DNA from: Massilia sp. Root335 | Lineage (GTDB): Bacteria; Pseudomonadota; Gammaproteobacteria; Burkholderiales; Burkholderiaceae_D | Assembly: GCF_001425685.1 (NCBI RefSeq) | Contig: NZ_LMCY01000015.1 | Span: 38,404 to 102,403, forward strand | Direction of reading: 5' to 3' | Length of the DNA stretch: 64,000 nucleotides | Shown: positions 34,705-44,220 of the stretch, one piece after another | How positions within the stretch are numbered: position 1 is the first letter of the stretch | Layout of the letters: the number at the start of each line of letters is the position of its first letter | Notes under the pieces: model-generated | The model's input: only the letters and a program-made list of their open reading frames with translations | The model's database searches: none | Told to the model about the DNA's origin: nothing | Translations under genes and position numbers: made by a program

Positions 34705-36486
34705 ATGAACATTCTGTCCGAGATCCCGCCGAGCGAGCAGCGGCGCGAAGCCAGCACGTGGCAGGGCGGGCCGCGGCCGCGCTATCCCGAGGCCAGCGTC
34801 GAGCACGCCCACGTCGACCTGGCGCTGAACGCCGCGCTGGGCCGCGTGACCGGCTACGTCTCGCCGGCCGCGCTGGCCGGCGCCTGGTTCGACTGGGCCA
34901 GCCACCTGCTGCTGTCGCCCGCCAAGCAGATGGAGCTGGGCGTGCAGGCCGTGAACAACATGCAGCGCTGGCTGCAATACAGCGCCAGCGCCATGTTCGG
35001 CACGCCGGCCGAGCCCGTGCAGCCGCTGGCGCAGGACAAGCGCTTCAACGATCCGCTGTGGCATGCGTGGCCCTGGAACCAGCTCAGCCAGGGCTTCCTG
35101 CTGTCGCAACAATGGTGGCACCGCGCCACCAGCGACGTGCGCGGCGTATCGTCGCACCATGGCGACGTCGTCACCTTCGTCGCCCGCCAGTTGCTGGACG
35201 GCGTCGCGCCGTCGAACTTCATCGCCACCAATCCGGTGGTGCAGCAGGTCACCTTCGCCAGCGGCGGCCAGAACCTCGTGCATGGCCTGGCCCGCGCGGG
35301 CACCGACACGCGCCGCGCGCTGGCCGGCACGACGGCGCCCGTCAGCTACCGTCCCGGACGGGACGTCGCCGTCACGCCCGGCAAGGTTGTCATGGAAAAC
35401 CACCTCGTCGAGCTGCTGCGCTACGATCCCGTGACGCCGCAGGTCCACGCCGTGCCGCTGCTGATCGTGCCGGCCTGGATCATGAAGTACTACATCCTCG
35501 ACCTCTCCCCGCAGAACTCGCTCGTCCGCTACCTCGTCGAGCACGGCCATACGGTCTACATGATTTCCTGGAAGAATCCGCAGGCCGACGACCGCGACCT
35601 GTCGCTGGAGGATTACCGCCGCCACGGCGTGATGGAGGCGCTGGCCACGGTCGCGCGCGAGACCGGCGCGCCCCAGGTCAACGCGTGCGGCTATTGCCTG
35701 GGCGGCACGCTGCTGGCGATCGCCGCGGCGGCGATGGCGCGCGACGGCGACGAGCGGCTGGCCAGCATGACGCTGTTGGCGGCCCAGGTCGACTTCACGG
35801 AGCCGGGCGAGCTGTCGCTGTTCATCGACGAGAGCCAGGTCAGCTTTCTCGAAGCCGTGATGTGGCAGCAGGGCTATCTGGACACGCGCCAGATGGCCGG
35901 CGCCTTCCAGCTGCTGCGCTCGAACGACCTGATCTGGTCGCGCCGCCTGCGCCACTACCTGCTCGACATTCCCGACAAGGACAACGACCTGGCCTCGTGG
36001 AATGCGGACGCGACGCGCATGCCCTTCCGCATGCATTCCCAATACCTGCGCAACCTGTTTTTGCAGAACAGCCTGGCCAGCGCGCGCTACCTCGTCGATG
36101 GGCGCCCCGTATCGCTGACCGACATCCACGTCCCCATCCTCGCGGTCGGCACCATGACGGACCACGTGGCGCCGTGGCGTTCCGTCTACAAGATCATTCC
36201 GCTGAGCGACACGCAGGTGACGTTCCTGCTGACCTCGGGCGGCCACAACGCCGGTGTCGTATCGCCGCCTGGCAAGCTGGGCCGCAGCTACCAGATGAGT
36301 ACGCACGAACACGACGGTCCCTATGTCGATCCCGACAGCTGGCAATCCGAAACCCGTGTACGTGAAGGCAGCTGGTGGCCGGCCTGGGAACACTGGCTGG
36401 CGCGGCTCGCCGGTCCCTGGGTGGCGCCGCCGCCCGAAGGCCGCAGCCTGCGCGACGCCCCTGGCCACTACGTGCTGCAGCCATGA
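34705..36486 (+). CDS. phaC: Poly(3-hydroxyalkanoate) synthase, class I
   Basis: Polymerises 3-hydroxybutyryl-CoA into PHB at the granule surface. 593 residues, typical class I length. The lipase-like box is GYCLGG with nucleophile Cys331. The Asp and His of the triad lie in GTMTDHVAPW and TSGGHNAGVV. The N-terminal domain has the family stretch PWNQLSQGFLLSQQWW. ATG 34705 is preceded by AAAGGAA. No phaA, phaB, phaR or phasin gene is nearby, so it stands alone; 3-hydroxybutyrate dehydrogenase, which acts in PHB turnover, lies 3.5 kb away. Confidence 0.93.
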   Translation: MNILSEIPPSEQRREASTWQGGPRPRYPEASVEHAHVDLALNAALGRVTGYVSPAALAGAWFDWASHLLLSPAKQMELGVQAVNNMQRWLQYSASAMFGTPAEPVQPLAQDKRFNDPLWHAWPWNQLSQGFLLSQQWWHRATSDVRGVSSHHGDVVTFVARQLLDGVAPSNFIATNPVVQQVTFASGGQNLVHGLARAGTDTRRALAGTTAPVSYRPGRDVAVTPGKVVMENHLVELLRYDPVTPQVHAVPLLIVPAWIMKYYILDLSPQNSLVRYLVEHGHTVYMISWKNPQADDRDLSLEDYRRHGVMEALATVARETGAPQVNACGYCLGGTLLAIAAAAMARDGDERLASMTLLAAQVDFTEPGELSLFIDESQVSFLEAVMWQQGYLDTRQMAGAFQLLRSNDLIWSRRLRHYLLDIPDKDNDLASWNADATRMPFRMHSQYLRNLFLQNSLASARYLVDGRPVSLTDIHVPILAVGTMTDHVAPWRSVYKIIPLSDTQVTFLLTSGGHNAGVVSPPGKLGRSYQMSTHEHDGPYVDPDSWQSETRVREGSWWPAWEHWLARLAGPWVAPPPEGRSLRDAPGHYVLQP

Positions 36487-36579
36487 GCCTGGCCGACGCG
36501 CACATCGGCTGCGCACCCCGCCGCGGCGCGCTTCCGGCCATCGGCGCCCTTCCTGCCATGGACGCGGGCCGGACGGGCG

Positions 36580-37704
36580 TCAGTCCGGCAAGGCGATGCT
36601 TGCCGTTCCCGGACAGACATTGCGCGCAAATTCGCGCGAAAAATCGATGCAGCCGCCGTCCGCATAAATGCCGCGGCCATCGCGCAGGCGCGACATGCGC
36701 GCGACGACCGTTGCCAGCGCGGCAGGGTTGGCCGCCGTTTCCGCGACCTTCGCGTCGACGATCGCCTCGTTCATGCGCAGGTCGCCCTCCGCATCGACAT
36801 AGGTGCCGTGGCGCCAGTGATACATTTCGAGGCACTTGGCGACCAGGCTGTAGGGCCGGTCGCGCTGCCAGAAATTGCTGAACAGGCCATTGCCGAGGTA
36901 AATGACCCACGAACCTTCATAGCCCGACGCATCTGACGACAGCGCATCCGGATTCCGGAACCACACGCGATCGCCCGGCACGTAGTAGCGCGGCGGCAGC
37001 GGCGCTTCGAGGGAGCCGTATTCGACCAAAAAGACGTCGTGGAAGGCGCCCGACTGGATGGCACTCGTCTCCCACTGGCGCTGCAGGGCGGTCAGCAGCG
37101 GCGGGTTGACCCGTTCGAGTTCGCGCGCGATCCCGAGCAGCATCACGTACTCGCTCGCGCGGTAGCAGGAAAACGCGTACATCTGTCCATTGCCCGCGTC
37201 CGGCTGGGTGGCGAGCGTGAGCGCCTCGATCAACGACTGTCCGGGCAGGATCGTGAAACCGCGGTCCTCGTCATACGTCCAGTGGCTCTGCGGGCGGTTC
37301 GCTTCGGCCGTACCGAACGCGAGCTGGGTGGCACGCGCCGCCACGACGATGTCGCGGCGGATCGCGACGGCAGACAGGAATTCGGCGGCGCTCGCAAAGC
37401 GCAGCGTGCGCGGCGCGGCAAGCAGTGCCAGCACGATTTCGCGTTCGAGGTGGACGAGGTTCGCGGCCGTGTCGAGGCCGAGGTCGCGGCACAGGTTCAG
37501 CGTGTCGCCATCGTCGACGAGGGCGTGCGCGGCCTCCGTCGACAACGCGAATCCGCGGCCGGGCCCGGTGGGGGCGAGATAAGGCAGTAAAGCGAGCTCA
37601 TCCAGCTTGTCCAGTACCTGGCGGCGCTGCACGGGATCATCCGGGATGAGGTCAAGGCCACCTGTTTGCGGCGGGGCAAGTTCCGGGAACGCGGCTAACT
37701 TCAC
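36580..37704 (-). CDS. Protein-glutamine gamma-glutamyltransferase (Bacillus Tgl-like) family protein
   Basis: 374 residues, no signal peptide. From about residue 100 it resembles the Bacillus spore-coat transglutaminase Tgl as I remember it: NGQMYAFSCYRASEYVMLLGI aligns with Tgl's FYAFECATA (catalytic Cys here Cys180), PGDRVWFRNPD with GDCLYFKNPE, and GSWVIYLGNGLFSNF with GENVILLGEDKYF. The acidic residue next to the Cys in Tgl is Ser here, and the Glu of the GEN motif is also not conserved. About 100 extra N-terminal residues and a C-terminal tail (ADGGCIDFSREFARNVCPG) are additions. Start is GTG 37704. A cross-linking or isopeptide role is possible but unproven. Confidence 0.6.
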   Translation of the reverse strand: MKLAAFPELAPPQTGGLDLIPDDPVQRRQVLDKLDELALLPYLAPTGPGRGFALSTEAAHALVDDGDTLNLCRDLGLDTAANLVHLEREIVLALLAAPRTLRFASAAEFLSAVAIRRDIVVAARATQLAFGTAEANRPQSHWTYDEDRGFTILPGQSLIEALTLATQPDAGNGQMYAFSCYRASEYVMLLGIARELERVNPPLLTALQRQWETSAIQSGAFHDVFLVEYGSLEAPLPPRYYVPGDRVWFRNPDALSSDASGYEGSWVIYLGNGLFSNFWQRDRPYSLVAKCLEMYHWRHGTYVDAEGDLRMNEAIVDAKVAETAANPAALATVVARMSRLRDGRGIYADGGCIDFSREFARNVCPGTASIALPD

Positions 37705-37873
37705 GGTGCAACGGCCTCTAAAAAAGATGAGAGAAAGGGCAAGAAATGCTTCCGATACGCAACAATCACGGTACGCCGCGAAACTGAGGCGAAAATTAAG
37801 ATGTCCACCGCGAACATTACAATTTGGAAAGGCTGAGCTTGTCTTGCGGCTCCCTCATCACTTTTGACCTAAC

Positions 37874-38524
37874 TCAAACGCACCGGCTTCCCTCCCCGAG
37901 CAGCGCGTCCAGCACGGTGCGATCCGTGTCACGGTTCAGCAACAGGCGCGCCTGCGCCGGCGTGACGAGGTGCACCGCCTGCGATTCCCACCCCATCTGC
38001 GCCGGGTGGCCGCCGATCCGGCGCGCGACGTAGAAGCGCGTGAACGTCTGCGTGCGGGAAAAGTCGCCGAGCCAGGCCGTCAGTTCCACGTGCAGGCCGG
38101 ATTCTTCCCAGACCTCGCGGATGGCGGTCGCCTGCAGTGTCAGCCCCGGTTCGACGCGCCCCTTGGGAAACGTGGCCGTGTAACCGCCGAACGCGTTCGA
38201 TGGCGCCACGAGCCAGAGCCGGCCGTCCGCCTCGCGCACGACGGCGCCGGCCGCCGCGTGCTTGCCGGTCGGCAGCACGAAGGGCGGCTCGTCGAACGCC
38301 GGCGCGGCGCCCGCGCGGTGGCATGCGTCGTCGACGGTCGCCCGCGCGCACGGGGCCAGCGGCACGCCGCCGAGCATGCCGGCGCACACGCTGCCGGGCA
38401 CGAAGGTCAGCGCGGCCTGCGGATCGGCCAGGCCGTCGAGGTTCGCTTCGCACGACGGCGCGTGCAGGCGCACTTTGCGGCCGTCGTCGTCCGGTTGCGG
38501 ATGCCAGGTCCAGGTCTCGTTCAT
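37874..38524 (-). CDS. Nudix hydrolase
   Basis: 216-residue cytoplasmic hydrolase of nucleoside-diphosphate-X compounds; substrate unknown. The Nudix box runs GRVEPGLTLQATAIREVWEESGL-like (core REVWEESG), keeping the metal-binding REXXEE but with Leu where the first Glu of GX5E is usual. The Nudix domain occupies about 85-205. The first 80 residues, with several Cys, are an extension I do not recognise. ATG 38524. It has 176 bp of non-coding DNA before the divergent patatin gene. Confidence 0.82.
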   Translation of the reverse strand: MNETWTWHPQPDDDGRKVRLHAPSCEANLDGLADPQAALTFVPGSVCAGMLGGVPLAPCARATVDDACHRAGAAPAFDEPPFVLPTGKHAAAGAVVREADGRLWLVAPSNAFGGYTATFPKGRVEPGLTLQATAIREVWEESGLHVELTAWLGDFSRTQTFTRFYVARRIGGHPAQMGWESQAVHLVTPAQARLLLNRDTDRTVLDALLGEGSRCV

Positions 38525-38700
38525 GTCCGTGTCGAGCGTCGTTGCGATGGCGCCGACTATAGCAGCGCGGCCGCGTAAACATGGCGTGCATCATCCAAAC
38601 GAACGGCGGCCTCGTCCGCAATCGGCCAGAATGGCGGACGAGGCGACGCGATGCACGCGCTACCGCCGTTGCCTCGCCCTTCATATTGACATAGCGAGGA

Positions 38701-40020
38701 ATGAATTGCGCCAGCCACCGATCCGATCCGCCGAACCCGGCGCCACACAAACAATCTCCCCCATGCCGGTGCCCGGGCGTGAATAAGCGCGACGAAAGCG
38801 TGCTGCACGAGGGCACGCGCGCGCCCGCCGAAACGCGCAAAGCCTGCGCCACCGAATTCGACAGCATCGCCCTCGTGCTGCAGGGCGGCGGCGCGCTTGG
38901 CGCCTACCAGGCCGGCGTGTACGAGCGGCTGCTGGAAGCGGGCGTCGAGCCCACGTGGGTGTCCGGCATTTCGATCGGCGCCATCAACAGTGCGATCATC
39001 GCCGGCAATGCGCGCCAGGACCGCGTGCCCCGGCTGCGCGAATTCTGGGAACTGGTCAGCGGGGGCGGCGACGCCATCGTCGGCGATACGTGGACCGGCG
39101 TGCCGCTCGTCGACACGCTGCATGCCTGGGTCAACCAGCTCGCGGCGGGCCGCGTGCTCGTGCAGGGCGTGCCCGGCTTCTTCGAGCCGCGCCTGCCGCC
39201 GCCGTTCCTGACGTGGCCCGGCGCCGGCGCGACCAGTTTCTACGACACGGCGCCGCTGCACGCGACGCTGGAACGCCTCGTCGACTTCGACCGCATCAAC
39301 GCGCGCGAGACGCGCCTGTCGATCGGCGCCGTCAACGTCAGGACCGGCAACTTCGCCTACTTCGACAACGCGAGCGACCGCATCGGCCCCGAACACGTGA
39401 TGGCCAGCGGCGCGCTGCCGCCCGGCTTCGACGCGGTCGAGATCGACGGCGAGCGCTATTGGGACGGCGGCATGGTGTCGAACACGCCGCTCGACTGGGT
39501 GCTGTCGGCGCGCTCGCGCCTGCACACGCTCGTGTTCCAGGTGGACCTGTGGAGCGCGCGCGGCGACGTGCCGAACGATCTCGCCGGCGTCGCCACGCGC
39601 ATGAAGGAGATCCAGTATTCGAGCCGCACGCGCAACGCCACCGACGCGTTCCGCCGCACCGAGAAGCTGCGCACGGCGTTCAACGAACTGCTTGCGCAGA
39701 TGCCGCCGGCGCTCGCCGCTACGCCGCAGGCGAAGCTGCTGGCGGCGGCGTCCGACCGCGCGCTCTACAACATCGTCGAACTGGTGTACCGCTCGCCCAC
39801 CTACGAAGGCCAGTACAAGGACTTCGAATTCTCGCGCCGGACCATGACGGAACACTGGCAGGCCGGCTACGCGGACGCCACGAAGACGCTGGCCCACGAG
39901 GAAATCTTCCGGCTGCCGCGCCTCGAGGACAATCCAGCCGTCCACGATTTCCTGACGGCGCCCAGCCACCCCATCCCCCTACCCTCTTCCGACAAGGACA
40001 ACCATGAACATGCAGGATAA
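38701..40020 (+). CDS. Patatin-like phospholipase
   Basis: Serine lipid acyl hydrolase with the patatin dyad. [14 protein letters not shown] gives the oxyanion loop, GISIG the nucleophile (Ser91 counted from ATG 38701), and [11 protein letters not shown] the catalytic Asp. The C-terminal part (about 300-420, including [19 protein letters not shown]) is the extension seen in the DUF3734-type patatins. The start is uncertain: ATG 38701 has GAGGA directly against it, and GTG 38779 is an alternative just before the conserved part. Its 3' end overlaps the 3-hydroxybutyrate dehydrogenase start by 17 bases; a link to PHB granules is a reasonable inference. Confidence 0.88.
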   Translation: MNCASHRSDPPNPAPHKQSPPCRCPGVNKRDESVLHEGTRAPAETRKACATEFDSIALVLQGGGALGAYQAGVYERLLEAGVEPTWVSGISIGAINSAIIAGNARQDRVPRLREFWELVSGGGDAIVGDTWTGVPLVDTLHAWVNQLAAGRVLVQGVPGFFEPRLPPPFLTWPGAGATSFYDTAPLHATLERLVDFDRINARETRLSIGAVNVRTGNFAYFDNASDRIGPEHVMASGALPPGFDAVEIDGERYWDGGMVSNTPLDWVLSARSRLHTLVFQVDLWSARGDVPNDLAGVATRMKEIQYSSRTRNATDAFRRTEKLRTAFNELLAQMPPALAATPQAKLLAAASDRALYNIVELVYRSPTYEGQYKDFEFSRRTMTEHWQAGYADATKTLAHEEIFRLPRLEDNPAVHDFLTAPSHPIPLPSSDKDNHEHAG

Positions 40021-40786
40021 AGTCGCCGTCGTCACCGGCGCCGCCAGCGGCATCGGCAAGGAAATCGCCAGGACCTATTTCGACCACGGCGCGAAGGTCG
40101 CCATCGCCGATCTCAATCTCGCCGCCGCGCAGGCCGTGGCGCGCGAATTCGATCCGTCCGGCGCGCGCGTCGTCGCCGTCGCGATGGACGTGACCAACGA
40201 AGAGCAGGTCGACGCCGGCATCGCCCTCGTGGCCGACAAGCTGGGCGGCATCGACGTGCTGGTGTCGAACGCCGGCATCCAGATCGTCGCGCCGGTCGAC
40301 GAATTCAAGTTCTCGGACTGGAAGAAGATGCTCGCGATCCATCTCGACGGCGCGTTCCTCACGACGCGCGCCTGCCTGAAGCGGATGTATGCGCAGGGCC
40401 GCGGCGGCACCGTCATCTACATGGGGTCCGTGCACTCGAAGGAAGCGTCCGTGTTGAAGGCGCCGTACGTCACGGCCAAGCATGGCCTCGTCGGGCTGGC
40501 CAAGGTCGTCGCCAAGGAAGGCGCGGCCCACGGCGTGCGCGCCAACGTGATCTGCCCCGGCTTCGTGCGCACGCCGCTGGTCGAAAAGCAGATCCCGGAG
40601 CAGGCGAAGGAACTCGGGATCAGCGAAGACGACGTCGTGAAAAAGGTGATGCTGAAGGAGACGGTCGACGGCGAATTCACGACCGTCGAGGATGTCGCGC
40701 ACACGGCGCTGTTCCTCGCGACCTTCCCGTCGAACGCGCTGACGGGCCAGTCCATCGTCGTCAGCCACGGGTGGTTCATGCAATGA
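40004..40786 (+). CDS. bdhA: D-3-hydroxybutyrate dehydrogenase
   Basis: NAD-dependent short-chain dehydrogenase interconverting 3-hydroxybutyrate and acetoacetate, the step that returns depolymerised PHB to central metabolism. TGAASGIG is the cofactor motif, NAG (89-91) is present, and the catalytic set is Ser142, Tyr155, Lys159 (YVTAK). [16 protein letters not shown] and the C-terminal SHGWFMQ are characteristic of this enzyme rather than generic SDRs. 260 residues, the standard length. ATG 40004 lies inside the end of the patatin gene, so the two are coupled. Confidence 0.94.
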   Translation: MNMQDKVAVVTGAASGIGKEIARTYFDHGAKVAIADLNLAAAQAVAREFDPSGARVVAVAMDVTNEEQVDAGIALVADKLGGIDVLVSNAGIQIVAPVDEFKFSDWKKMLAIHLDGAFLTTRACLKRMYAQGRGGTVIYMGSVHSKEASVLKAPYVTAKHGLVGLAKVVAKEGAAHGVRANVICPGFVRTPLVEKQIPEQAKELGISEDDVVKKVMLKETVDGEFTTVEDVAHTALFLATFPSNALTGQSIVVSHGWFMQ

Positions 40787-40888
40787 CCGCATCAGCCGTG
40801 CGCCCGTTCAAATTCGTTGTGAATATACTTTCTACCAAAACGAGTTACCCAGAAAAAACGAGCTGGCATTCCTGGCGGGCGCGCGGTC

Positions 40889-43675
40889 ATGGATAATGGT
40901 GTTCGATCTTCCCGTAGAAAATTCGTCAAGTTCACCGTGATCTCCGGCGTCGGCGTCTGGCTGGCGCCGTTGCACGGCGATGCCCTCTCCGCGCTGTTCG
41001 AGGAAAACATCCTCACGCCGGTGAAGCCGGCTGGCGCCGCCGGTCCGGCACGTTTCCGGATCGACGGCACGGCAAAGGTGACGGGCAAGAAGGTATTTGC
41101 CTACGATATCCGCGCGCGCAACATGCCGCACTGGCCGCAACGGCAGGCCCACGCGTTCTTCGTGCGCGCCACGCGTACCGATCGCCTGTTCACCGGCATC
41201 GATCTCGCCCTGCTCGACCCCGACCTCAAGCCGGACCGCGTCGTGACCGCGGAAGATCTCGCGCGCGACGGCTTGCGCTTTCCCGACTTTTACGGCGACG
41301 ACATGCTGCTCCCGGCGGGCAGGCAGGCGGCCTATCTGGGCCATGCGGTCGCGATCCTGATCTATCACGATTTCAACCGTTTTCGCTTCGCCAAGAACAA
41401 GGTGCAATTCCAGGACCGGGTCGTCGTGTACGGCGATCCGGTCGCGCCGCAGCAGCGCGCCCCGTGGGGCGCATTCCGTTATGTGCGCGTGGGCGGCAGC
41501 ACGCCCTATGACGACGATGCGTTTTCCAGTCTCGAGAACAGCCCGCTTTTTCCCTCCGAAAAAAAGGTGCCGCGCAAGACCGATGTGACCCTGAAGGACC
41601 AGGGGCCGGACGGCATTGCCTACGGCGAGCGGATCGCGCAGGAACTGGCGGCGCCGCCGGGCGACTGGCTGATCCTGAAACGCGACTACTTTTCGCAGTC
41701 GACCGATACGTCCGCCCTCGAACCGGACAACGCGAACGGCTGGTACGACGCCGCGACGCAATCGCTGCATCTCGTGCTGGCCACGCAGTCCCCGCAGGAA
41801 GTGATGACCGCGGCGGTCGACATGGTGAAGAAAAGCCGGTTTCCGCTCAAGCAGCTGTTCATCCATCCCTGCTATACGGTCGGCTATGGTTCGAAGGACC
41901 ATTGCAACGTCCCGTATTACGGCCTGGTCGCGGCATTGTACGGCGACGGCAACCCGGTCCGTTTCGCCAACGACCGCTTCGAGCATTTTCAGACGGCGCT
42001 CAAGCGGCACAGCTTCAGGATGCATTACGAGATCGCCGTCGACCGGAAAACGGGCCTGTTCCAGACCCTCAGGACGGATTTCGAAGCCAACGGCGGCGGG
42101 CGCGCGAATTTCTCGCCGTCGGTCGCCATGGTCGCCGCGACCGCCGCGCAATCGATCTATTATTTTCCGAAGAACGACTGCACGACGACGGCCGTCTACT
42201 CGCGCGCCGTCGACGCCGGCTCGGCGCGCGGCTACGGCACGCTGCAAAGCATGAATGCGACCGAAATGGCGGTCGATGAAATCGCCCAGATGCTGGGCAT
42301 CGACGCCATCGAGCTGCGCCTGAAGAACGTGCTGAAATCGGGCATGAAGAACACGCAGGGCGCCGTTCCCGCGGGCGCCGTGCGTGCCGACGAGGTGCTG
42401 GAACGGGCGCGCCTGCATCCGCTGTGGACCGAACGGGTGAAGCGCAAGCAGGCCTACGAGCTCGCCCATCCGGGCCAGCGCTACGGCGTCGGTTTCGCGT
42501 GCGTGCAAAAAGATTTCGGCACCGGCGCCGAAGCGATCTTCGCGCGCGTGGAATTGTCGCCCGAAGGACGCATCGCGCTGCATCACATCGGCGTCGATAT
42601 CGGCACCGGCATGGCGACGTCCCAGGCCGTCGTGTGCGCGCGCTGGCTGGGGCGGCCGGCCGACAGCGTGCGCACGGCCGTCACCGAGTGGGACGAGCTG
42701 CCGCTGACGACCAGCGGCGACACCTACCTGATCAAGCAGGCGGAACAGGACAAGTTCGCCAGGGACCCGATGTGGACGCCCGCGGCCGTGTCGCCGTCCA
42801 GTGCATCGAACTCGGCGTACTTCTTCTCGCACGGCACGAGCGAGACGGCCAGGGTCGTGTTCGAACACGGGATCTGGCCGGCCGCGCTGGCCATCTGGTC
42901 GGGCGGCTACGCCGGCGGGCAGGCGGCGTCGTACGTCGTGCGGCGCGCGGATGCGCGCTGGGAAAACGGCAAGCTCACCGCCAACGGCATGGAACCGTTG
43001 TCGCTGGAGCAGCTGGCCAAAAAGGCGCACGAACTCCAGCTGGTGACGGCCGCCGTCGGCCACGCGTTCAACCGCTGGCAATGGGCCGAGGCGGATTTCG
43101 ACGTGCATGGGGAGACCGTGCGCCGTCCGCTCGACGGCCTCGCGGTGCGCTACGGCGGCGCCGACACATTCACCGTCATCGGGCGGCGCAACGTCTTCTT
43201 TCCGGCCGCGCAGCGCAACAACGCCGGCGTGACCTATTACAGCGCGATCGGCACGCTCGTCGAGCTCGCGGTCGGCCGGTCCGACGGCGCGATCGAACTG
43301 CTGTCGCATCATTCGATCATGGAATGCGGCAACCAGATCGTGCCGCAGCTGGTGTCCGGCCAGCTGCAGGGCGGACTGGCGATGGGCATCGGCCACGCGC
43401 TGCACGAATACCTGCCGCTGTACGAGGACGGTCCCGGCAACGGCACCTGGAATTTCAACCGCTACCACCTGCCGCGCGCGAGCGACGTCGCGGTGTGGAA
43501 GCAGTCCGGCGAGGTCCTGCCGCCCCTGTCGGCAACCGACCCGTCGAAAGGCATCGCGGAAGTGGTCATGATTCCCGTCGTCGCGGCCATCGCGAACGGG
43601 ATCGCACATGCGGTCGGCCACCGGTTCACGGAACTGCCCATCACGGCGGAGAAGATTCAAGGAGTACTGTCATGA
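40889..43675 (+). CDS. Molybdenum hydroxylase large subunit (xanthine dehydrogenase family, IorB/aldehyde dehydrogenase type)
   Basis: Large molybdopterin-binding subunit of a periplasmic hydroxylase or aldehyde oxidoreductase; 928 residues. A twin-arginine signal (SSRRKFVKF) exports it folded with cofactor. Recognisable blocks: DGTAKVTGKKVFAYDIRA at the a/b hammerhead, GYGTLQSMNATEMAVDEIA, HIGVDIGTGMATSQ, and the C-terminal SKGIAEVVMIPVVAAIANGIAHAVG, whose Glu891 sits at the active-site Glu position. The stop overlaps the small-subunit ATG. Substrate unknown: the family includes isoquinoline, nicotinate and aldehyde oxidoreductases. No FAD subunit is present, so electrons probably leave through the cytochrome encoded downstream. 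Confidence 0.88.
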   Translation: MDNGVRSSRRKFVKFTVISGVGVWLAPLHGDALSALFEENILTPVKPAGAAGPARFRIDGTAKVTGKKVFAYDIRARNMPHWPQRQAHAFFVRATRTDRLFTGIDLALLDPDLKPDRVVTAEDLARDGLRFPDFYGDDMLLPAGRQAAYLGHAVAILIYHDFNRFRFAKNKVQFQDRVVVYGDPVAPQQRAPWGAFRYVRVGGSTPYDDDAFSSLENSPLFPSEKKVPRKTDVTLKDQGPDGIAYGERIAQELAAPPGDWLILKRDYFSQSTDTSALEPDNANGWYDAATQSLHLVLATQSPQEVMTAAVDMVKKSRFPLKQLFIHPCYTVGYGSKDHCNVPYYGLVAALYGDGNPVRFANDRFEHFQTALKRHSFRMHYEIAVDRKTGLFQTLRTDFEANGGGRANFSPSVAMVAATAAQSIYYFPKNDCTTTAVYSRAVDAGSARGYGTLQSMNATEMAVDEIAQMLGIDAIELRLKNVLKSGMKNTQGAVPAGAVRADEVLERARLHPLWTERVKRKQAYELAHPGQRYGVGFACVQKDFGTGAEAIFARVELSPEGRIALHHIGVDIGTGMATSQAVVCARWLGRPADSVRTAVTEWDELPLTTSGDTYLIKQAEQDKFARDPMWTPAAVSPSSASNSAYFFSHGTSETARVVFEHGIWPAALAIWSGGYAGGQAASYVVRRADARWENGKLTANGMEPLSLEQLAKKAHELQLVTAAVGHAFNRWQWAEADFDVHGETVRRPLDGLAVRYGGADTFTVIGRRNVFFPAAQRNNAGVTYYSAIGTLVELAVGRSDGAIELLSHHSIMECGNQIVPQLVSGQLQGGLAMGIGHALHEYLPLYEDGPGNGTWNFNRYHLPRASDVAVWKQSGEVLPPLSATDPSKGIAEVVMIPVVAAIANGIAHAVGHRFTELPITAEKIQGVLS

Positions 43676-44220
43676 GCCTGACCATGCGGCCACTCGCGCT
43701 GACGATCAACGGCAAGGCGTTCGGACCGGTCGACGTGCCCGAAGGCCTGATGATGGTGGACTTCCTGCACGAGTATGCCGATCTGACCGGGTCGCGTTTC
43801 GGCTGCGGCATCGGCGTCTGCCATGCCTGCGTCGTGATCCTGGACGGCGCCGGGGGCAGCGAGGAAATCCGCACCTGCATCACGGGCGCGCATTTCTTCA
43901 ACGGCAAGACCATCCGCACGGTGGAAGGCCATGCCAAGTACGACGAGCATGGCGAGGTCGTCGTACTGTCGCCCATCCAGCAGAAATTCCTCGAACACTA
44001 CAGCTTCCAGTGCGGCTACTGCACACCCGGTTTCGTCAACGGCGCGACGGTGCTGGTCGAACGGCTCAAGCGCGAACCGGTCGCGCGCGACCAGGTCGAG
44101 CAGACCATCTCGGCCGCGCTGAACCCGCACATCTGCCGCTGTACCGGCTATGTGCGCTATTACGAAGCCGTGAAGGACGTGATCCTGTCGACGCCCGGCC
44201 TGGTGAAGGCCGGATCATGA
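43672..44220 (+). CDS. Molybdenum hydroxylase 2Fe-2S subunit
   Basis: Small subunit (182 residues) carrying two [2Fe-2S] clusters. The plant-ferredoxin-type cluster is bound by SRFGCGIGVCHAC plus a later Cys in EEIRTCITG; the second by QCGYCTPGF and HICRCTGY. It has no signal of its own, so it is expected to cross the membrane with the Tat-exported large subunit. Start and stop both overlap their neighbours by four bases, giving a fixed stoichiometry unit. It passes electrons from the molybdenum site to the cytochrome. Confidence 0.95.
   Translation: MSLTMRPLALTINGKAFGPVDVPEGLMMVDFLHEYADLTGSRFGCGIGVCHACVVILDGAGGSEEIRTCITGAHFFNGKTIRTVEGHAKYDEHGEVVVLSPIQQKFLEHYSFQCGYCTPGFVNGATVLVERLKREPVARDQVEQTISAALNPHICRCTGYVRYYEAVKDVILSTPGLVKAGS

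Noticed and set aside
37705..37873. Possible small gene between the Tgl-like and Nudix genes
   Set aside because: No frame with a plausible start, ribosome site and composition; treated as intergenic.
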